The notes under the pieces are model-generated. The model searched no databases, was not told the DNA's origin, and was given only the letters and a program-made list of their open reading frames with translations. Positions 21,018 to 31,260 of a DNA stretch of 32,967 bases are shown here, in pieces. Within the stretch, counting starts at the first letter, position 1; every line of letters begins with the position of its first letter. Origin of the DNA: Spongospora subterranea (Eukaryota > Endomyxa > Phytomyxea > Plasmodiophorida > Plasmodiophoridae); NCBI GenBank assembly GCA_900404475.1, contig OUQQ01000159.1, forward strand, positions 6,103 to 39,069, read 5' to 3'. The translations under genes and the position numbers were made by a program.

Positions 21018-24000
21018 CTGAAAAAAAATCAACCGGTCAGTTCGAGGTCAAGCCGGAATTGTTTTAAGTAGATGAACGATTCAGGAAACTCGGTCGTTTT
21101 TTCCAGAAAATTGGTTTAAAATATTTTGACTCATCGTGAATCTGACGAACTGGTTGTTATCTCAAGGCAATGTGGATCAGGATTTTCAAACTCATATAAA
21201 CTGATAACAATATCCCTGGATTTCTTACAGCTGCGAGTTGTGTCGATAGAGATCGTCTCATCTTGGCCTTCTTGGCCGCAATGACTTTGCTGCTTAGGCG
21301 ATTTTTGCTTGTGGCAGGCATTATTGCCATTTGCTGCATCAGCGATGCAGGCGCCTTATTCGCATGCAAGGTCGTCAAGACCGTCGTCGACGACAGCTAT
21401 AATGCAGCACAGACGTCGCTAAGTTCCTGTTGCGACAGCATTCCCAATGGTGGAAACGATAAACCGAGCAATCAACGTTGTTAACCAAAGTGCTGAGAGA
21501 GCAGGAGTTGTTTCAAACTCTCAGAAATTACTTTTTCTGGGTCAATTCCAGCCGCAACACAAATGCTCCTTCTTGGACCGGCAGTCGAGACCGATCCTGC
21601 CACAGGATTGGCCATGGTCGAATCGAGCTTGGGGTGCAGTGCCTCCAGCATGTCCATTTTCCGAGTCTTGGTCATGTTGAAACTGTAAACGGAAAACCGC
21701 AGCAAACACAGAGCGCGACGTGATCAGACGTCCACGACACTGAATGACGAAAACAATCAATTACGTGATATGGTCGGTAACGATTGCCAGCTGATCTGGA
21801 AACTGTGCTAATGCTTCGAACAGATCGTCCACCGACAGCGAATACAGCTCCACGAACGTCGACGCTCGTACTAAAAAAAATATTTTTCTTTACTGTAGTA
21901 CTATCCCAATGGTAAAACCCTTTGCAATATGAAAAGACTGGACCACATTCCATGAAACTTTCACAGTTTAACGCTCAAAATCTACACATGTCGCTTGTTC
22001 GGAAATTTGTTGACATACACGACATGATGCATTTCTTCAACACGAGCGACTCGAATATTCCAAATGCGTCGGGTGTTGACAGACTCTCAACGCCATAGAC
22101 CAGTGAGTTATTCTGCTCATCGCTCCTTTGAAAATCATATTTACTGCTATGCAGAATCGCTTGCATTTCTCCACCCTATATTTGCCATATCGCATTCAGT
22201 CATCAGCTACGATTGCTCATTGACGATATGAAGGTGTGAGTTTCTGACCCGAATGAAATAGATCATCTTGGCCGCGTCGCCCATTTTATAGACGTATTCC
22301 ATCGGAGTGCACAGCTGCGGTTTCAGTTTGAGTACCAGGGCATTCAGGGCTTGATCATGCAGAAGCGAGAAAAACGAAACCTATATCGCGGCATATGGTT
22401 CAACATACGTGTGTCACGAACACTACATCCTAAATCTAACGCCATAACAACCAAAATTGCGGCAAAATCCAGCCAAATCCATCGTCTTCGGCAGTAAATT
22501 CCCCCCCAAAAACGTGCAGCAAACGATCGGGATGGCTGTTGGTTGACCTGATCGACGACATCCCTAGCCAAGGCGGTCGATAGCGATCGATTGAGCGACT
22601 TGGGCAGACTCTCAAACATGGCCTCGGGCTCAAACCCGTCCGTCGCCGTCCACTTATACTCCATGTACGAGATCACCCGTTTCTGCATATCGCTCGGCAC
22701 CTCGTTGAACTCCATGAACTTCACGATATCATACAGGCGCCCTTCGTGTATGCGCCTGTAAGGTAACGCACATGGGTCGGACACGTTACAGGGCATGGCC
22801 GAGTATCGTTACCGACGCGCCGGGTAACGCATAACGTTACCGGGCGTTGGCGGGGCCGTGAAAGGGTTGATTGGAAGAGTGGGTATTCTTACCGATTGAC
22901 GTTTTTCTGCTCCATTAGCGCACCGATGGCGCCGACAACGTAACTGATAACGCCCAGACCGGCAGTCATTGATATGATACAGAATATCGCCTCGAGATTG
23001 GTTGTGGGACTTCCTTCAGGTATTGATGTGTTCTGATATATGAACGCACAAGAACAACCGATCAGGATCGGGAATCCTGCTGTGGTAGCAAACCAGAAAC
23101 GGATGGACAAGTTGAACAGATTTTCATTATTTTGATCCACCAGGAGTGAAACGTTCGAATGCGAGTTGATTTGGGGTGAAGATCGAGAGGAGAAACAATG
23201 AAAGGGGAAAGTGTGGAATGAGAGTTCATATGAGCACTAACCGATAATACACTGAGAGCCCAGAACAGACTGATGACATATTGCACAGATGATGGCATAT
23301 CACCAATCGCCTTGGATGGGACGAATACGGTCTGGCCAAACTCGCCATGTGTCCCGAATGAGATCCAGAAACAGGCCACAATATGGAAGACCAGGAATAG
23401 GGGGAAGGCGAGTTTAGACACGCGAGAAAATAACGCCAGACCGCTAGTGTGAATTTCTAACGATGCTGTTCTCATCATGACCGGGAAGAATCGCATTAAC
23501 TTCATCACGCGAAGATACTGACCAACCTCGGTTAATCCCATATCCTGCAGAGAACAATCAAATACGACAGGTTGGGTCAACTCGCCAACGGCGGGCGGAA
23601 AAGGGCAAAACATACCATTGGAATTGTGACCAGAACGTCAAGAGCGAACCATCCCTCAATATATCTCTCTTTAATTCGATGTGGCTGAAGAACGGCAGCA
23701 CCACTACTATCGGTGAATCCCTAATCAACACAATACACAATCTATTAGAGATATGGCAATGCACTTTGATTAAGAGGAATTCGAGAACGACGCCGATCGA
23801 TGACAACGGGGAAAAATAGAGGTAAAATTGCGACAATTTTGGACGTTGTTTTGGCGATTACAATATGGAAATTGAGGAATATGTCGGCGATAAAGGGGAG
23901 CTCGGACAGGATATTGACGACGATGATGATGGCGAATAGCGGACTGGACATATCCGGTTGGCCAAAGGCCAATATCAATGGAATACTGGTGCATTGGTAT

Positions 24001-24544
24001 ATCATCGACATGGCCAGACCAACGGTCCAATATTGCAGCCAGGATTTATGGGGTGGAACTATCGTCATGAACCTGTTTACACCACATGAACCACATCAGC
24101 AACATCCTCGAACACCATCTCAGAACAGAAACTAAACCCTCTCAAGTAAAGCCATCGGAAACCAAATCCGACCCATAAACCGGATGATTTGACGAGCGAT
24201 ATGATCACGACAATCAGCAGAATTTGTTTGTTGTGTTTGTGGATAATTATCGCCGAATGGACCGACCGTGTTCGTTGCGGTGTCTGTTTCTCAATTTTAT
24301 CGATCATCTGCTTGAGTTTGCTCTCTTTGGCCTTGAACTGGACCAGTTCCTCATCGCCGACCTCAACCGACGGTCGTTTTTTCAGCGACGATCCTCGAGC
24401 ACTGGACGGTTGACGACGTAAGGCGACGGGAGGGGCAAGACGATCATGGCCAGCGGTCCCGGCATCGATCATATCCGATTCCATGACCGTGGTCAGTTTC
24501 CCTTCGCGATCTGCCCCGTCATCAGATTCGGATCCATCGGCCAT
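18422..24544 (-). CDS. Tandem two-repeat cyclic-nucleotide-binding-domain channel
   Basis: This is a plasma-membrane cation channel of the CNG/HCN/CNGK superfamily with two six-helix repeats in one polypeptide. The start ATG (24544-24542) opens a charged N-terminus (MADGSESDDGADREGK). Repeat 1 follows (24070-21481), then a basic linker exon (21396-21229: ASLMQQMAIMPATSKNRL, AAKKAKMRRSL), then repeat 2 (21017-18422), ending TAA at 18422-18424. The joins are phase 0 on both sides: exon end 21532, exon 21396-21229 (56 codons), exon 21017-20899. The 21018-21228 intron ends in TTTTTTTTCAG directly before repeat 2. Four-repeat CNGK channels are known from sea urchin sperm and other lineages. Here only two repeats are present, because the N-terminus starts with an ordinary ATG and nothing channel-like lies upstream. 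The alternative is two adjacent genes, with the linker as the 5' exon of the second. Confidence 0.72.
21481..24070 (-). other. Channel repeat 1: S1-S6, C-linker and degenerate binding domain
   Basis: S1 follows TIVPPHKSWLQYWTV (about 24065-24020), and S2 is VVNILSELPFIADIFLNFHI. YLRVMKLMRFFPVMMRT (about 23510-23470) fits S4, and FPLFLVFHIVACFWISFG fits S5. The pore helix YVISLFWALSVLS ends at 23242. After an intron the next exon (from 23032) gives NTSIPEGSPTTNLEAIF and S6 (AGLGVISYVVGAIGALMEQ). The C-linker has GRLYDIVKFMEFNEVPSD and MQKRVISYMEYKW (about 22650-22770). Binding-domain strands are LVLKLKPQLCTPMEYVYKMG with MIYFIRV (22250-22360), and the later RASTFVELYSLSVDDLFEAL (about 21795-21870). 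The cassette reads DAFGIFESL instead of the usual FGE(I/L)SLL. The tail (FNMTKTRKMDMLEAL onward) runs to the linker exon. Confidence 0.7.
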
Positions 24545-25508
24545 GTAATCCCTTATCGTTTGGAGGCGGGCGGATATTGGTTTAGGGTCCCAACGCTCCC
24601 GAACCTGATCCTGTTCAAGGGATTTGACGAGGTACGGCCCAAGTGATCGTCAGATATGATTGAGAATACACAATTGGGTCCATCTCCCTCCTCCCCCTCA
24701 TACAGGGAAACCGCACCCAACAACGTCGGGGGATGACCTCAGCACGACTAGATTGCGGTCAAACAAGCTGATGACCGAACGGAATTGACCCACGACAGTA
24801 AACTGACGATTTCGACAGGAATTCGTGTGATATCCACCCGCAATTCTCGTGTTTTGTCGATCAATATCAGGATAACAATATCAGACTGTTTATTACGAAG
24901 TTGAATACACAATCCCCATCACATAATCGGAAGATGACCGTATCGAGAGGACGAGGAATGATGGTTATGGGTGAGGGGATCATGACGTTAATCGGTCAAT
25001 CCCCCCAGAGTGTTGCCATGTCCAGGTCCATCAGTTCCCTCCGAGATATTCTCCATCCTCCGATAACCTGCCCGGTCTCCCCGCCCAATCCCAATTGTCT
25101 ACAGAGGAGAACGCCCCTGGAAGGACGACCGCCCGCTCCCATCAAAGGATCATGTTCTCCATGATGATGGGCTTTAGTCCACATCCTCCTCCATATCTCT
25201 GGATTAACCATCATCATCATCATCCCCCTCCACCTCCACCGCCTCAAATGCAACTCGCCATCGAATACCTCCTCTTCCTCATCGATAAATCGCTCCTCTG
25301 GATTTATGGCTATCAAGTACGACATCGATGAAACCCATTCCAAACCCGCCAATAAAATCGCGACGTCGGGGTTCGTGTCCATATTATTCAATCGGGGAAC
25401 GAATCGATTAGCCCATTATCAGCAACGCTCTGATATTAATCTGACAACAAACACCCTAATCGATTCCCCAAATTCGTTTATTGAGTTGGCGATGGCCCTT
25501 GATCCTGT
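24545..25508. other. Unresolved stretch upstream of the channel, with a minus-strand ORF
   Basis: It holds the channel promoter and 5' leader at its left. A minus-strand open frame at 24996-25391 reads MNNMDTNPDVAILLAGLEW then an acidic FIDEEEEVFDGEL and a Met/Arg-rich part created by a CAT repeat on the opposite strand. Plus-strand frames over the same bases are His/Pro-rich. I cannot tell which, if any, is translated, and I recognise no family. Confidence 0.25.
25209..25244. repeat. CAT triplet run followed by a C/CT-rich run
   Basis: Five CAT units (25209-25223) are followed directly by a pyrimidine-rich run (25224-25244) reading as a Pro codon string on the plus strand. If translated on the plus strand it gives five His then seven or more Pro. 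Confidence 0.8.
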
Positions 25509-25846
25509 TCAGATCCAGTCGACCTGAGACGCCATCTCGAATATTTTTGAAAAATTGTCGGAAATGTTCGAGCTCGAAGTGTAGTCCTTATAGATCAGGC
25601 GACGTTTGACAACACCGAAACAGGTCGGGGAAGTGGGAACATAGATATAGAGTTTGACGTAATCTCTCTTGGACAACACGATCCTGATCCAGTTAATCAC
25701 CTGGTCCAGTCCTTCAGAGGCAGGATAGCGCCACACCCCTCGCAATCGTCGCAATACGATCTCGCCATTGTCGAACGTGACGCTGGCCAGGAATTTCTTA
25801 AAAATCGACATCGTCGGGTACGTCCACAGCTCGCACGTTAAACCGT
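25509..25846 (-). CDS. Member A of a small local gene family (exon)
   Basis: I do not recognise the family. The exon starts after an acceptor (CTGTTCAG, phase 1) at 25846 and reads GLTCELWTYPTMSIFKK, VTFDNGEIVLRRLRGV, WRYPASEGLDQVINWIRIVL, KLYIYVPTSP and NISDNFSKIFEMASQVDWI, ending TGA. It shares the order NGEIV, WRYPA, GL.Q.I.WI.I and a final helix ending SQVD/SQID with the exon at 27073-27395. By eye the central 45 residues are about 40% identical. The predicted shape is two strands, a helix, a strand and a C-terminal helix. The bases just upstream also read hydrophobic (VAGIVSLIVSCVSVC), but no in-frame ATG is visible, so the 5' exon is unassigned. Confidence 0.5.
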
Positions 25847-26140
25847 CTGAACAGACAGAAACACACGACACGATCAGTGAAACAATCCCAGCGACATTTG
25901 GTGATCAACGACGACGACCCTCGACAGATCGTGTCAACATTGAACAACCGGATTGGTGTTCTGATCAAGCGATATATATTGGTGATTGATGATCTGACCG
26001 TGTCCTTGTGTCAGGGGATGAAATGTCCCATTAGCAGTCGCCCGATTTGAAACGGTCATCGCTCTGGGTTCTGGATATTATAGATTATGGTTGGGAGAAA
26101 AGAGAGATAACGCGCCCCACGAAGGAAGGTAGTTCAGGTC

Positions 26141-26281
26141 TCACAATCGACCGATCAATGATTTTTGCAATTCGGTGATAAGGCTCATTCCCCGATCCGT
26201 TCGCCATTCACATGTTTTATCGCCGAACGCCGTTAGGGTGTAATCCCCATTAATCAAACCGATCATTATTTCACCAACTAC
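26141..26281 (-). CDS. Member C of the local gene family (exon)
   Basis: The minus strand after a possible acceptor (CAATAG, 26287-26282) reads 46 codons and TGA at 26141-26143: VVGEIMIGLINGDYTLTAFG, DKTCEWRTDRGMSLITELQK, SLIGRL. The pattern NG(E/D)...WR....G(L/M)..LI matches members A and B, but the strand and C-terminal helix that follow in those are absent. This copy is therefore shorter, or is continued by an exon I cannot see. Upstream on the same strand (26406-26540) a hydrophobic stretch, PHLVTIVSLIAIDVVAPTIV, could be a signal peptide for it. Confidence 0.4.
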   Translation of the reverse strand, partial: VVGEIMIGLINGDYTLTAFGDKTCEWRTDRGMSLITELQKSLIGRL

Positions 26282-26405
26282 CTATTGACGCCCGACAGTT
26301 TTTTGTTCGACGCGCGATCCCACTGAACCGTCGAAGATGGGTTTTAACAAAAACATGGGATGAGAGGGATTATTGGCGCAATCGTAAACCGGCAACAGTG
26401 GACGA

Positions 26406-26654
26406 TCAGACAATGGTCGGGGCAACGACGTCAATGGCGATAAGGGACACGATTGTCACGAGATGTGGTGAATATGGCAATACGGGACCTGTAATTAGAG
26501 GTGGGAAATGGGCGATATTGTGGCGATATCGCATTAGTGCTCGATCGTGATGAACAACATTGGCCCCCTCTTGTGCCGTATTCAAATCGCCTGTTCCGTC
26601 CCCGATGAACACAGCACGATCGCGATCATCATTGGATGGTGATCGCCACCCCAT
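26406..26654 (-). CDS. Open frame upstream of member C (uncertain)
   Basis: This minus-strand frame contains RAVFIGDGTGDLNTAQEGAN and ends in a hydrophobic stretch. GDGxGD after a hydrophobic strand resembles motif IV of HAD-type hydrolases. No motif I (DxD) or motif III is visible nearby, so the resemblance is probably by chance. The hydrophobic end could instead be a signal peptide for the exon at 26141-26281, starting from the ATG that gives MRYRHNIAHF. Confidence 0.2.
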   Translation of the reverse strand: MGWRSPSNDDRDRAVFIGDGTGDLNTAQEGANVVHHDRALMRYRHNIAHFPPLITGPVLPYSPHLVTIVSLIAIDVVAPTIV

Positions 26655-27072
26655 TGACCTACTCAGCTGTGTTCAAGGTATTGACCTCCTTCCCCACGAC
26701 CTGATCATGGCGAACGTGGTGTGTCACCGCGATCCAAACAGGAACAGTAATAAATGGCGAACAGTAATTACATCGAATAACGATATGAGAACAATGGGAC
26801 CCAGTTCCTCGGGGGTTTTCCAATAGAATACCAATACCAGGTCCAGATCATGATCTCTGGTCATTCGTCACCAGTTCGATTAAGTTCCCTGACAAGCTCA
26901 GTCATCGCCAGGGGCGATTGTCGCCCAACTGATTCACACAATATATCGCTGTGGCTGTTTACTGATAAGATTATATAGGGGGTGATCTGCAGGAAAAGGG
27001 CGGGGGGCGATGGTCGAGGAGCCCAACGAGAGATGGCGATACTAATGAACACCATCTCTCAATCTGCCCACG

Positions 27073-27395
27073 TTAATCGATCTGCGACACCATACGATAG
27101 ATTTGCGGTAATCGATTGCAGAACGTGACCCGATTGCAGACCTCGCTGAATATGATTCGGCGACGGCGCCAGGGGAATCGGCTGCGCTTCCTGCGGATGT
27201 AGAACTGGATCGAGGTGCGGGCGTTGTTCGGGAACAGGATGTTGATCCACTCGATCAGCTGATTGAGCCCGTCTTCGGCCGGATATCGCCACGTGATCGA
27301 ATGATGTCGCATCACGATCTCGCCATTCCCGAACACGATCTTCACTCGTGGACCAAACGACAACATCGTGATCTGGCAGATAATCTCAGTTTCCC
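27073..27395 (-). CDS. Member B of a small local gene family (exon)
   Basis: This is a paralogue of the exon at 25509-25846. After a phase-1 acceptor (GGTTTAG) at 27395 it reads ETEIICQITMLSFGPRV, KIVFGNGEIVMRHHSIT, WRYPAEDGLNQLIEWINILF, SIQFYIRRKRSRFPWRRRRI and FCNRLPQIYRMVSQID, then a stop. Compared with member A the acidic and hydrophobic core is kept, but the strand region is strongly basic. Both acceptors are phase 1, consistent with a separate upstream exon, as is common for signal-peptide exons. A hydrophobic stretch with a Ser-Pro start (TSPIVVLLSP, about 27490-27525) lies just upstream. The function is unknown. Confidence 0.48.
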
Positions 27396-28048
27396 CTAAA
27401 CCACCGCCCCCGGTTCCAATGTCAGAAACTCCCTTATCAGGTCAAATGAAAAACAAACTGAATCGCAAAATAACGAAATCGTCAATCAACAGAACACGGC
27501 GACAACAGAACGACAATCGGTGATGTGTTAATAGGATATGATGACGATATACCCTGAGCCTTGACAGGATGATAATTGCCATTGGAGGTGGTGGTGGTTG
27601 TGGTCGGGGTGATCGCCATTCTCTTTAATGGTGATGGATGGCGGCAGTGAAGCAATACACCAGGGGAGAGGGAGCGATTGCCGCTTATGATTATGGTGAA
27701 CGGGTCAATCGCCACCGATCCGTTCGGACGGCGATGGTCGACAGTTGAGGTCGGAGTCGGAATATTCATTTGGCCCTAGGGAGCCGGATCGGATTCCGAA
27801 CGGCCGATCGCCGACAATTGCCCAAATCGGAACCGAACACCGGACGATGAACACCAAAAACAGGTTGATCGGGGGCGAACGATGTCAATTGGTGAAAAAG
27901 GAGTTGAATTGACGACAAAGGGGATATGTCGTGTTCGACCCCGTTGTTCGTCATCAATCAACACTATATAATCGGCCGATCTGAATCACCATTGAAGTTT
28001 GTGTCGTAGATTTATGGACAGAAATCGGATGGCGATTCTGAAGACCAT
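27396..28048. other. Region upstream of member B
   Basis: A minus-strand ORF at 27482-27769 starts MNIPTPTSTVDHRRPNG and is Thr/Ser/Pro-rich. It could be the 5' exon or leader of member B. The rest has open frames on both strands without features I can support. Confidence 0.25.
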
Positions 28049-28519
28049 GTGGAAACGAGGGCGATATTTTCGGAGGGGGAGAAATATCTGATGAGAATCA
28101 TATCTGGGATCGTGACGATTATCGCGATGGGCGACGATAAGAGAACACAATCGAAGATCGGGTTCGGAAGTGGCGATTATAAAGGGCGCGGGGCGCTGTT
28201 CGACGGCGACTCGCGTAATCGGCACCAGCACAGCAATCGAATGGAGGTCGAACACTATTACAATATCGATCAGAATATCGATCGATTCCCTGAACAATAC
28301 GGGAAATCGTCCTATCTGTCGTTGTATTCGAAGACGTCCCCGTCATCGTCATCGTCCACCGATTATCTGTACGATCGGTGTCTGGGTGGCGACTCCCAGA
28401 CACGATCGTGCTATAAATGCCACAGCGATCAGTTCAGCTGTGCCCACAATCGTAATATCGCTCGCCCGAAAGATGTGGAGAAATGGCCGATGGTCTCATC
28501 TCATATATGGGGATGGTAA
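28049..28519 (+). CDS. Unrecognised 156-codon ORF rich in Ser, Asp and Tyr
   Basis: It is open on the plus strand, with possible starts at 28049 (METRAIF) and at the ATG giving MGDDKRTQSKIG (about 28127). It reads GDYKGRGALFDGDSRNRHQH, EHYYNIDQNIDRFPEQYGK, SLYSKTSPSSSSSTDYLYDR and a Cys-containing end, SCYKCHSDQFSCAHNRN (C-x2-C...C). The composition looks like an extracellular or disordered protein more than a chance frame, but the opposite strand is also open for about 100 codons. No family is recognised. Confidence 0.35.
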   Translation: METRAIFSEGEKYLMRIISGIVTIIAMGDDKRTQSKIGFGSGDYKGRGALFDGDSRNRHQHSNRMEVEHYYNIDQNIDRFPEQYGKSSYLSLYSKTSPSSSSSTDYLYDRCLGGDSQTRSCYKCHSDQFSCAHNRNIARPKDVEKWPMVSSHIWGW

Positions 28520-28522
28520 TGG

Positions 28523-28547
28523 TCATCATCACCATCATCATCATCAC
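28523..28547. repeat. Imperfect CAT triplet run
   Basis: A run of TCATCATCACCATCATCATC type, directly after the 28049-28519 ORF. It resembles the run at 25209. Confidence 0.75.
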
Positions 28548-29478
28548 ACACCGATCATCTCTTGGTTTTACCACCGATCAACAACACCTCATATCGGAAC
28601 TCTTTTTTTATTTTGGTTTTGAATCATCGCCTGGACACGTTTTGGGGAAGGAATGGATAAGATCGTTTTTTGGTGATGTTGTCGGGGGGATTGGGGTATT
28701 TGACCAATATTGTTATTGTGTTGAAGGTTTGATAATATTGATCCTGTCGAGAAGGATCATAAACACTAAAGACGTGGGAGGGAACGCGACCCCGCCCGCT
28801 CATCACTATTCAACATCCTTATCCCCTTCAATCCTTCACAATCGGAATAAAACCACGATCGAACTCCAATCGGGTTTAATAAAGAACGACGTTATCGTTA
28901 TGATGAAACACATTCTCACGATCAATCGTGAACCAATTGATGTGCGATGAGATTGAGACGGGATTGATTGATGACGATGAGGGCGATGGTGGTGCTGATC
29001 CTAATGATCCTAATGATGATGACGATGGGGGCGATGGTGGTGATGATCATATATTATATTGATGTGGATGGGTTATATCCATAACGATGGGATATAGGGG
29101 AAGAGTGGCACCCTCAGGGGATTGTGATTGAACAGAACGGCAGATGGATGAGGCCAAGGCCGAACGGTGAACAGGATCATCTGATGATGATAATGGGGGG
29201 CGATAAGGAATAAAAGGGACCGGTCCCATTGTCGATTGCGATATCGCCGACCGTAATCGACGGCAGCGATCGTGTAAACCAGCGGTTGGATGATAAAGTG
29301 ACGATAACGAACATGATCCCCGTAATCTGTGTGAAACAATGGAGATTTCGGGGTCAGATCGAGATCATATCACACGATAGAAATTCACAAACAACAACAA
29401 GAGATAATATATCAATAGAACATGTTCTCAGCAAACGATGACGATAAACCGAACACAATCACGATGGGATTCCCCTTT
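28548..29478. other. Unresolved stretch
   Basis: The plus strand is open from 28483 to 28950, and the end of that frame (TIELQSGLIKNDVIVMMKHI) looks mildly coding-like. The plus strand at 29229-29441 also reads IAISPTVIDGSDRVNQRLDD. Neither has recognisable motifs, splice context or a clear start. I would not call a gene. Confidence 0.2.
28981..29050. repeat. GAT-rich imperfect repeat with a duplicated GGGCGATGGTGGTG unit
   Basis: GGGCGATGGTGGTG occurs at 28981-28994 and again at about 29030-29043. Between the two lie CTAATGATC repeats and a GAT run. Confidence 0.75.
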
Positions 29479-30077
29479 TTAACGCGATCGATATTGAATT
29501 ATCGTGAACCTTGACGATGTGTCGGTCGATAATGTGTTCGATCGGCGAATGAAGACGGGTTTCAGCGATGATCGGCCCGTTTGGTTCAATGTTGGACTGG
29601 TGGCGAATGCGTTGAACTTGACGACCGATGGTGATGATGACATTAATGGTAGAACAGGATCCTGAATAATAATAACAACCCAATCAGCAATCGATATCTG
29701 AATCCGATCGATCTTCACTATCGAAAAACCGTCATTGATTCCGAACGATTCGGGAACGACTAAGGACCAATGAACGGGGTCGAACGAATCAAGTCGAATT
29801 GTTGGTGATGATGAAGGTGAAGTGTGGTGAACCGTTTTGTGATCGTGTTGATGGCCGGATCCGCCCCAGTGAATATTGTCGGTTGGCGATCGGATCCCCA
29901 GTCGATATGACCTGGTCGATATCGCCACATCATTCGACGACGAGATCAGATCGTGGGCCGACTTTAGCCGCTCCATCGCCTGGCAAACACACAATTCGGG
30001 GTCGTCATTTTACACCAATATTCCCACACCGTTTCCCGTTTTCACGTCAGATTGTCGAATACGACAACAAAACAAGT
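29479..30077. other. Competing coding-like frames on both strands
   Basis: The plus strand reads VNLDDVSVDNVFDRRMKTGF and RPVWFNVGLVANALNLTTD (about 29497-29650), then SRYDLVDIATSFDDEIRSWA (about 29895-29960). The minus strand over 29479-29994 is also open for 171 codons and includes HWSLVVPESFGINDGFSIVK. Only one strand is likely to be used here. I cannot decide which. Confidence 0.2.
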
Positions 30078-30261
30078 TCATATAGGAACTGGGGTGGCGG
30101 AAAACCTGTCGATATATTGCTCTGCCACAAACGACTTCAAAAACGGCGAAAATGGTGATGATTTGTGGTGCAGTTGAACACAATGAGGACTGTTCAGTAA
30201 AACAATATGGAATTGGGGAACAGGATCAATTAGAGGTCGATTAGTTTCGGTAAAGCAACAG

Positions 30262-31020
30262 TCAATCACCCTCCCGTTGTTCCGTTCGATATCGCGAAAT
30301 GATCGAATTGGACGGGAATTGAAAAGGTGTTCTGACCTGTGTGTGGAACTGTTGAACACGACCGGCGAACGCCATCTGGCGAAGTTTGTGGATATATTGT
30401 GGGGTCTTGCGTATCCCTGTGAATATGTAGTCGATATCCACACACATATCTCCAGCCAGATCGTCATCGTCAACTGACGGAGACCACAAGTTGTGATCAG
30501 ATATGAACAGCAGATATTGATATGGACATTGGTGAAATCGACCACAACGATCTTCGTCACCCAATCCAAAAACAAAACACAAAAATTTTTGAGCCGTTTC
30601 AAAGGAACAGACAACTTCGAATATTCTGCAAAAACGTCGTTCACGGTTCCTCAGAAATACGAATAGGAAAATGTATTTTCCAAATTGATCGATCGTGATT
30701 GGAGTGATGAAATGCAATGAATGAGGTGATTTACCTGAACTGTTCAGAACTCGATTGTGTTGGAAATAGAGGTGAATGAGGTGTGATAGGAATATTGGGT
30801 ATTGTGTTAGAAACAGGTCAGTGAATCGAGAAGGTTTGGTGCGGCCACGATGGTCTAATGGCGATGGAGTCGGGGAATGGGGTGCGATCGGGCGGCGAAC
30901 GAACAGGCGATGGGCCAGGCGGCAATAGGAACGGGAGATGGAGTCGAACAGGGATCCAGATGGGGCCCATGGACGACAGAGATGGCGATAGAACATGAAC
31001 CAGATCAGATCGATCAGCAA
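30262..31020 (-). CDS. Candidate multi-exon membrane-protein fragment
   Basis: The minus strand is open for 252 codons, but an intron with good sites (CAG/GTAAATC at about 30735; TTTTTGCAG at about 30629) interrupts it. After splicing the frame changes to [33 protein letters not shown] and, after a further possible intron (GTCCAT...CCGTCAG), [20 protein letters not shown]. Hydrophobic stretches and surface-like Arg/Asn stretches alternate. The 5' part ([17 protein letters not shown]) may be a signal anchor. The family is not recognised, and the plus strand ([20 protein letters not shown], about 30340-30400) is a rival reading. Confidence 0.3.
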   Translation of the reverse strand: MLIDLIWFMFYRHLCRPWAPSGSLFDSISRSYCRLAHRLFVRRPIAPHSPTPSPLDHRGRTKPSRFTDLFLTQYPIFLSHLIHLYFQHNRVLNSSGKSPHSLHFITPITIDQFGKYIFLFVFLRNRERRFCRIFEVVCSFETAQKFLCFVFGLGDEDRCGRFHQCPYQYLLFISDHNLWSPSVDDDDLAGDMCVDIDYIFTGIRKTPQYIHKLRQMAFAGRVQQFHTQVRTPFQFPSNSIISRYRTEQREGD

Positions 31021-31173
31021 TGAACGGGATTCTGCGGGTGGAACAGAGATATCAGATGATCAGGACCTGACGATTGGGGTATTCGGTGGACGACCGGCAC
31101 TATTCACCTTTCGACCGCAATGTCCTCGTCAATAGTCGCACGTTGATCAGATCCCGTGTCGACACAAAATCGA

Positions 31174-31260
31174 TCAACATATCTGGAACGCCAACAACGA
31201 TTTCAGCACAATGAAGAAATCACGAAACCAGGTTCGGTTGCGGACGATATTGAGATCGCC
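31174..31260 (-). CDS. Candidate terminal exon
   Basis: After an acceptor TTTCACAG the minus strand reads LNIGDLNIVRNRTWFRDFFI then VLKSLLAFQIC and a stop. Upstream on the same strand (31266-31400) lies a strongly hydrophobic stretch, TSTSLLLILFFLFMWF, which could be its signal or anchor exon. A faint resemblance to the NGEIV/WRYP family is not enough to group them. Confidence 0.25.
   Translation of the reverse strand, partial: GDLNIVRNRTWFRDFFIVLKSLLAFQIC

Noticed and set aside
22889..23140. Channel exon extended through ATTAGFPILIG
   Set aside because: The frame is open, but using it leaves the S5-pore-S6 spacing about 20 residues too long. The acceptor at 23033-23035 (ATATATCAG) restores family length. 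Kept as the alternative in the pore finding.
26560..26640. HAD phosphatase motif IV (GDGTGD)
   Set aside because: The nucleophile DxD motif and the rest of a HAD fold are missing on either side, so the short match is probably chance.
30262..31020. A single uninterrupted 252-codon gene
   Set aside because: Good donor and acceptor sites cut it near 30735 and 30629, and the reading frame after the intron looks more protein-like in another frame.
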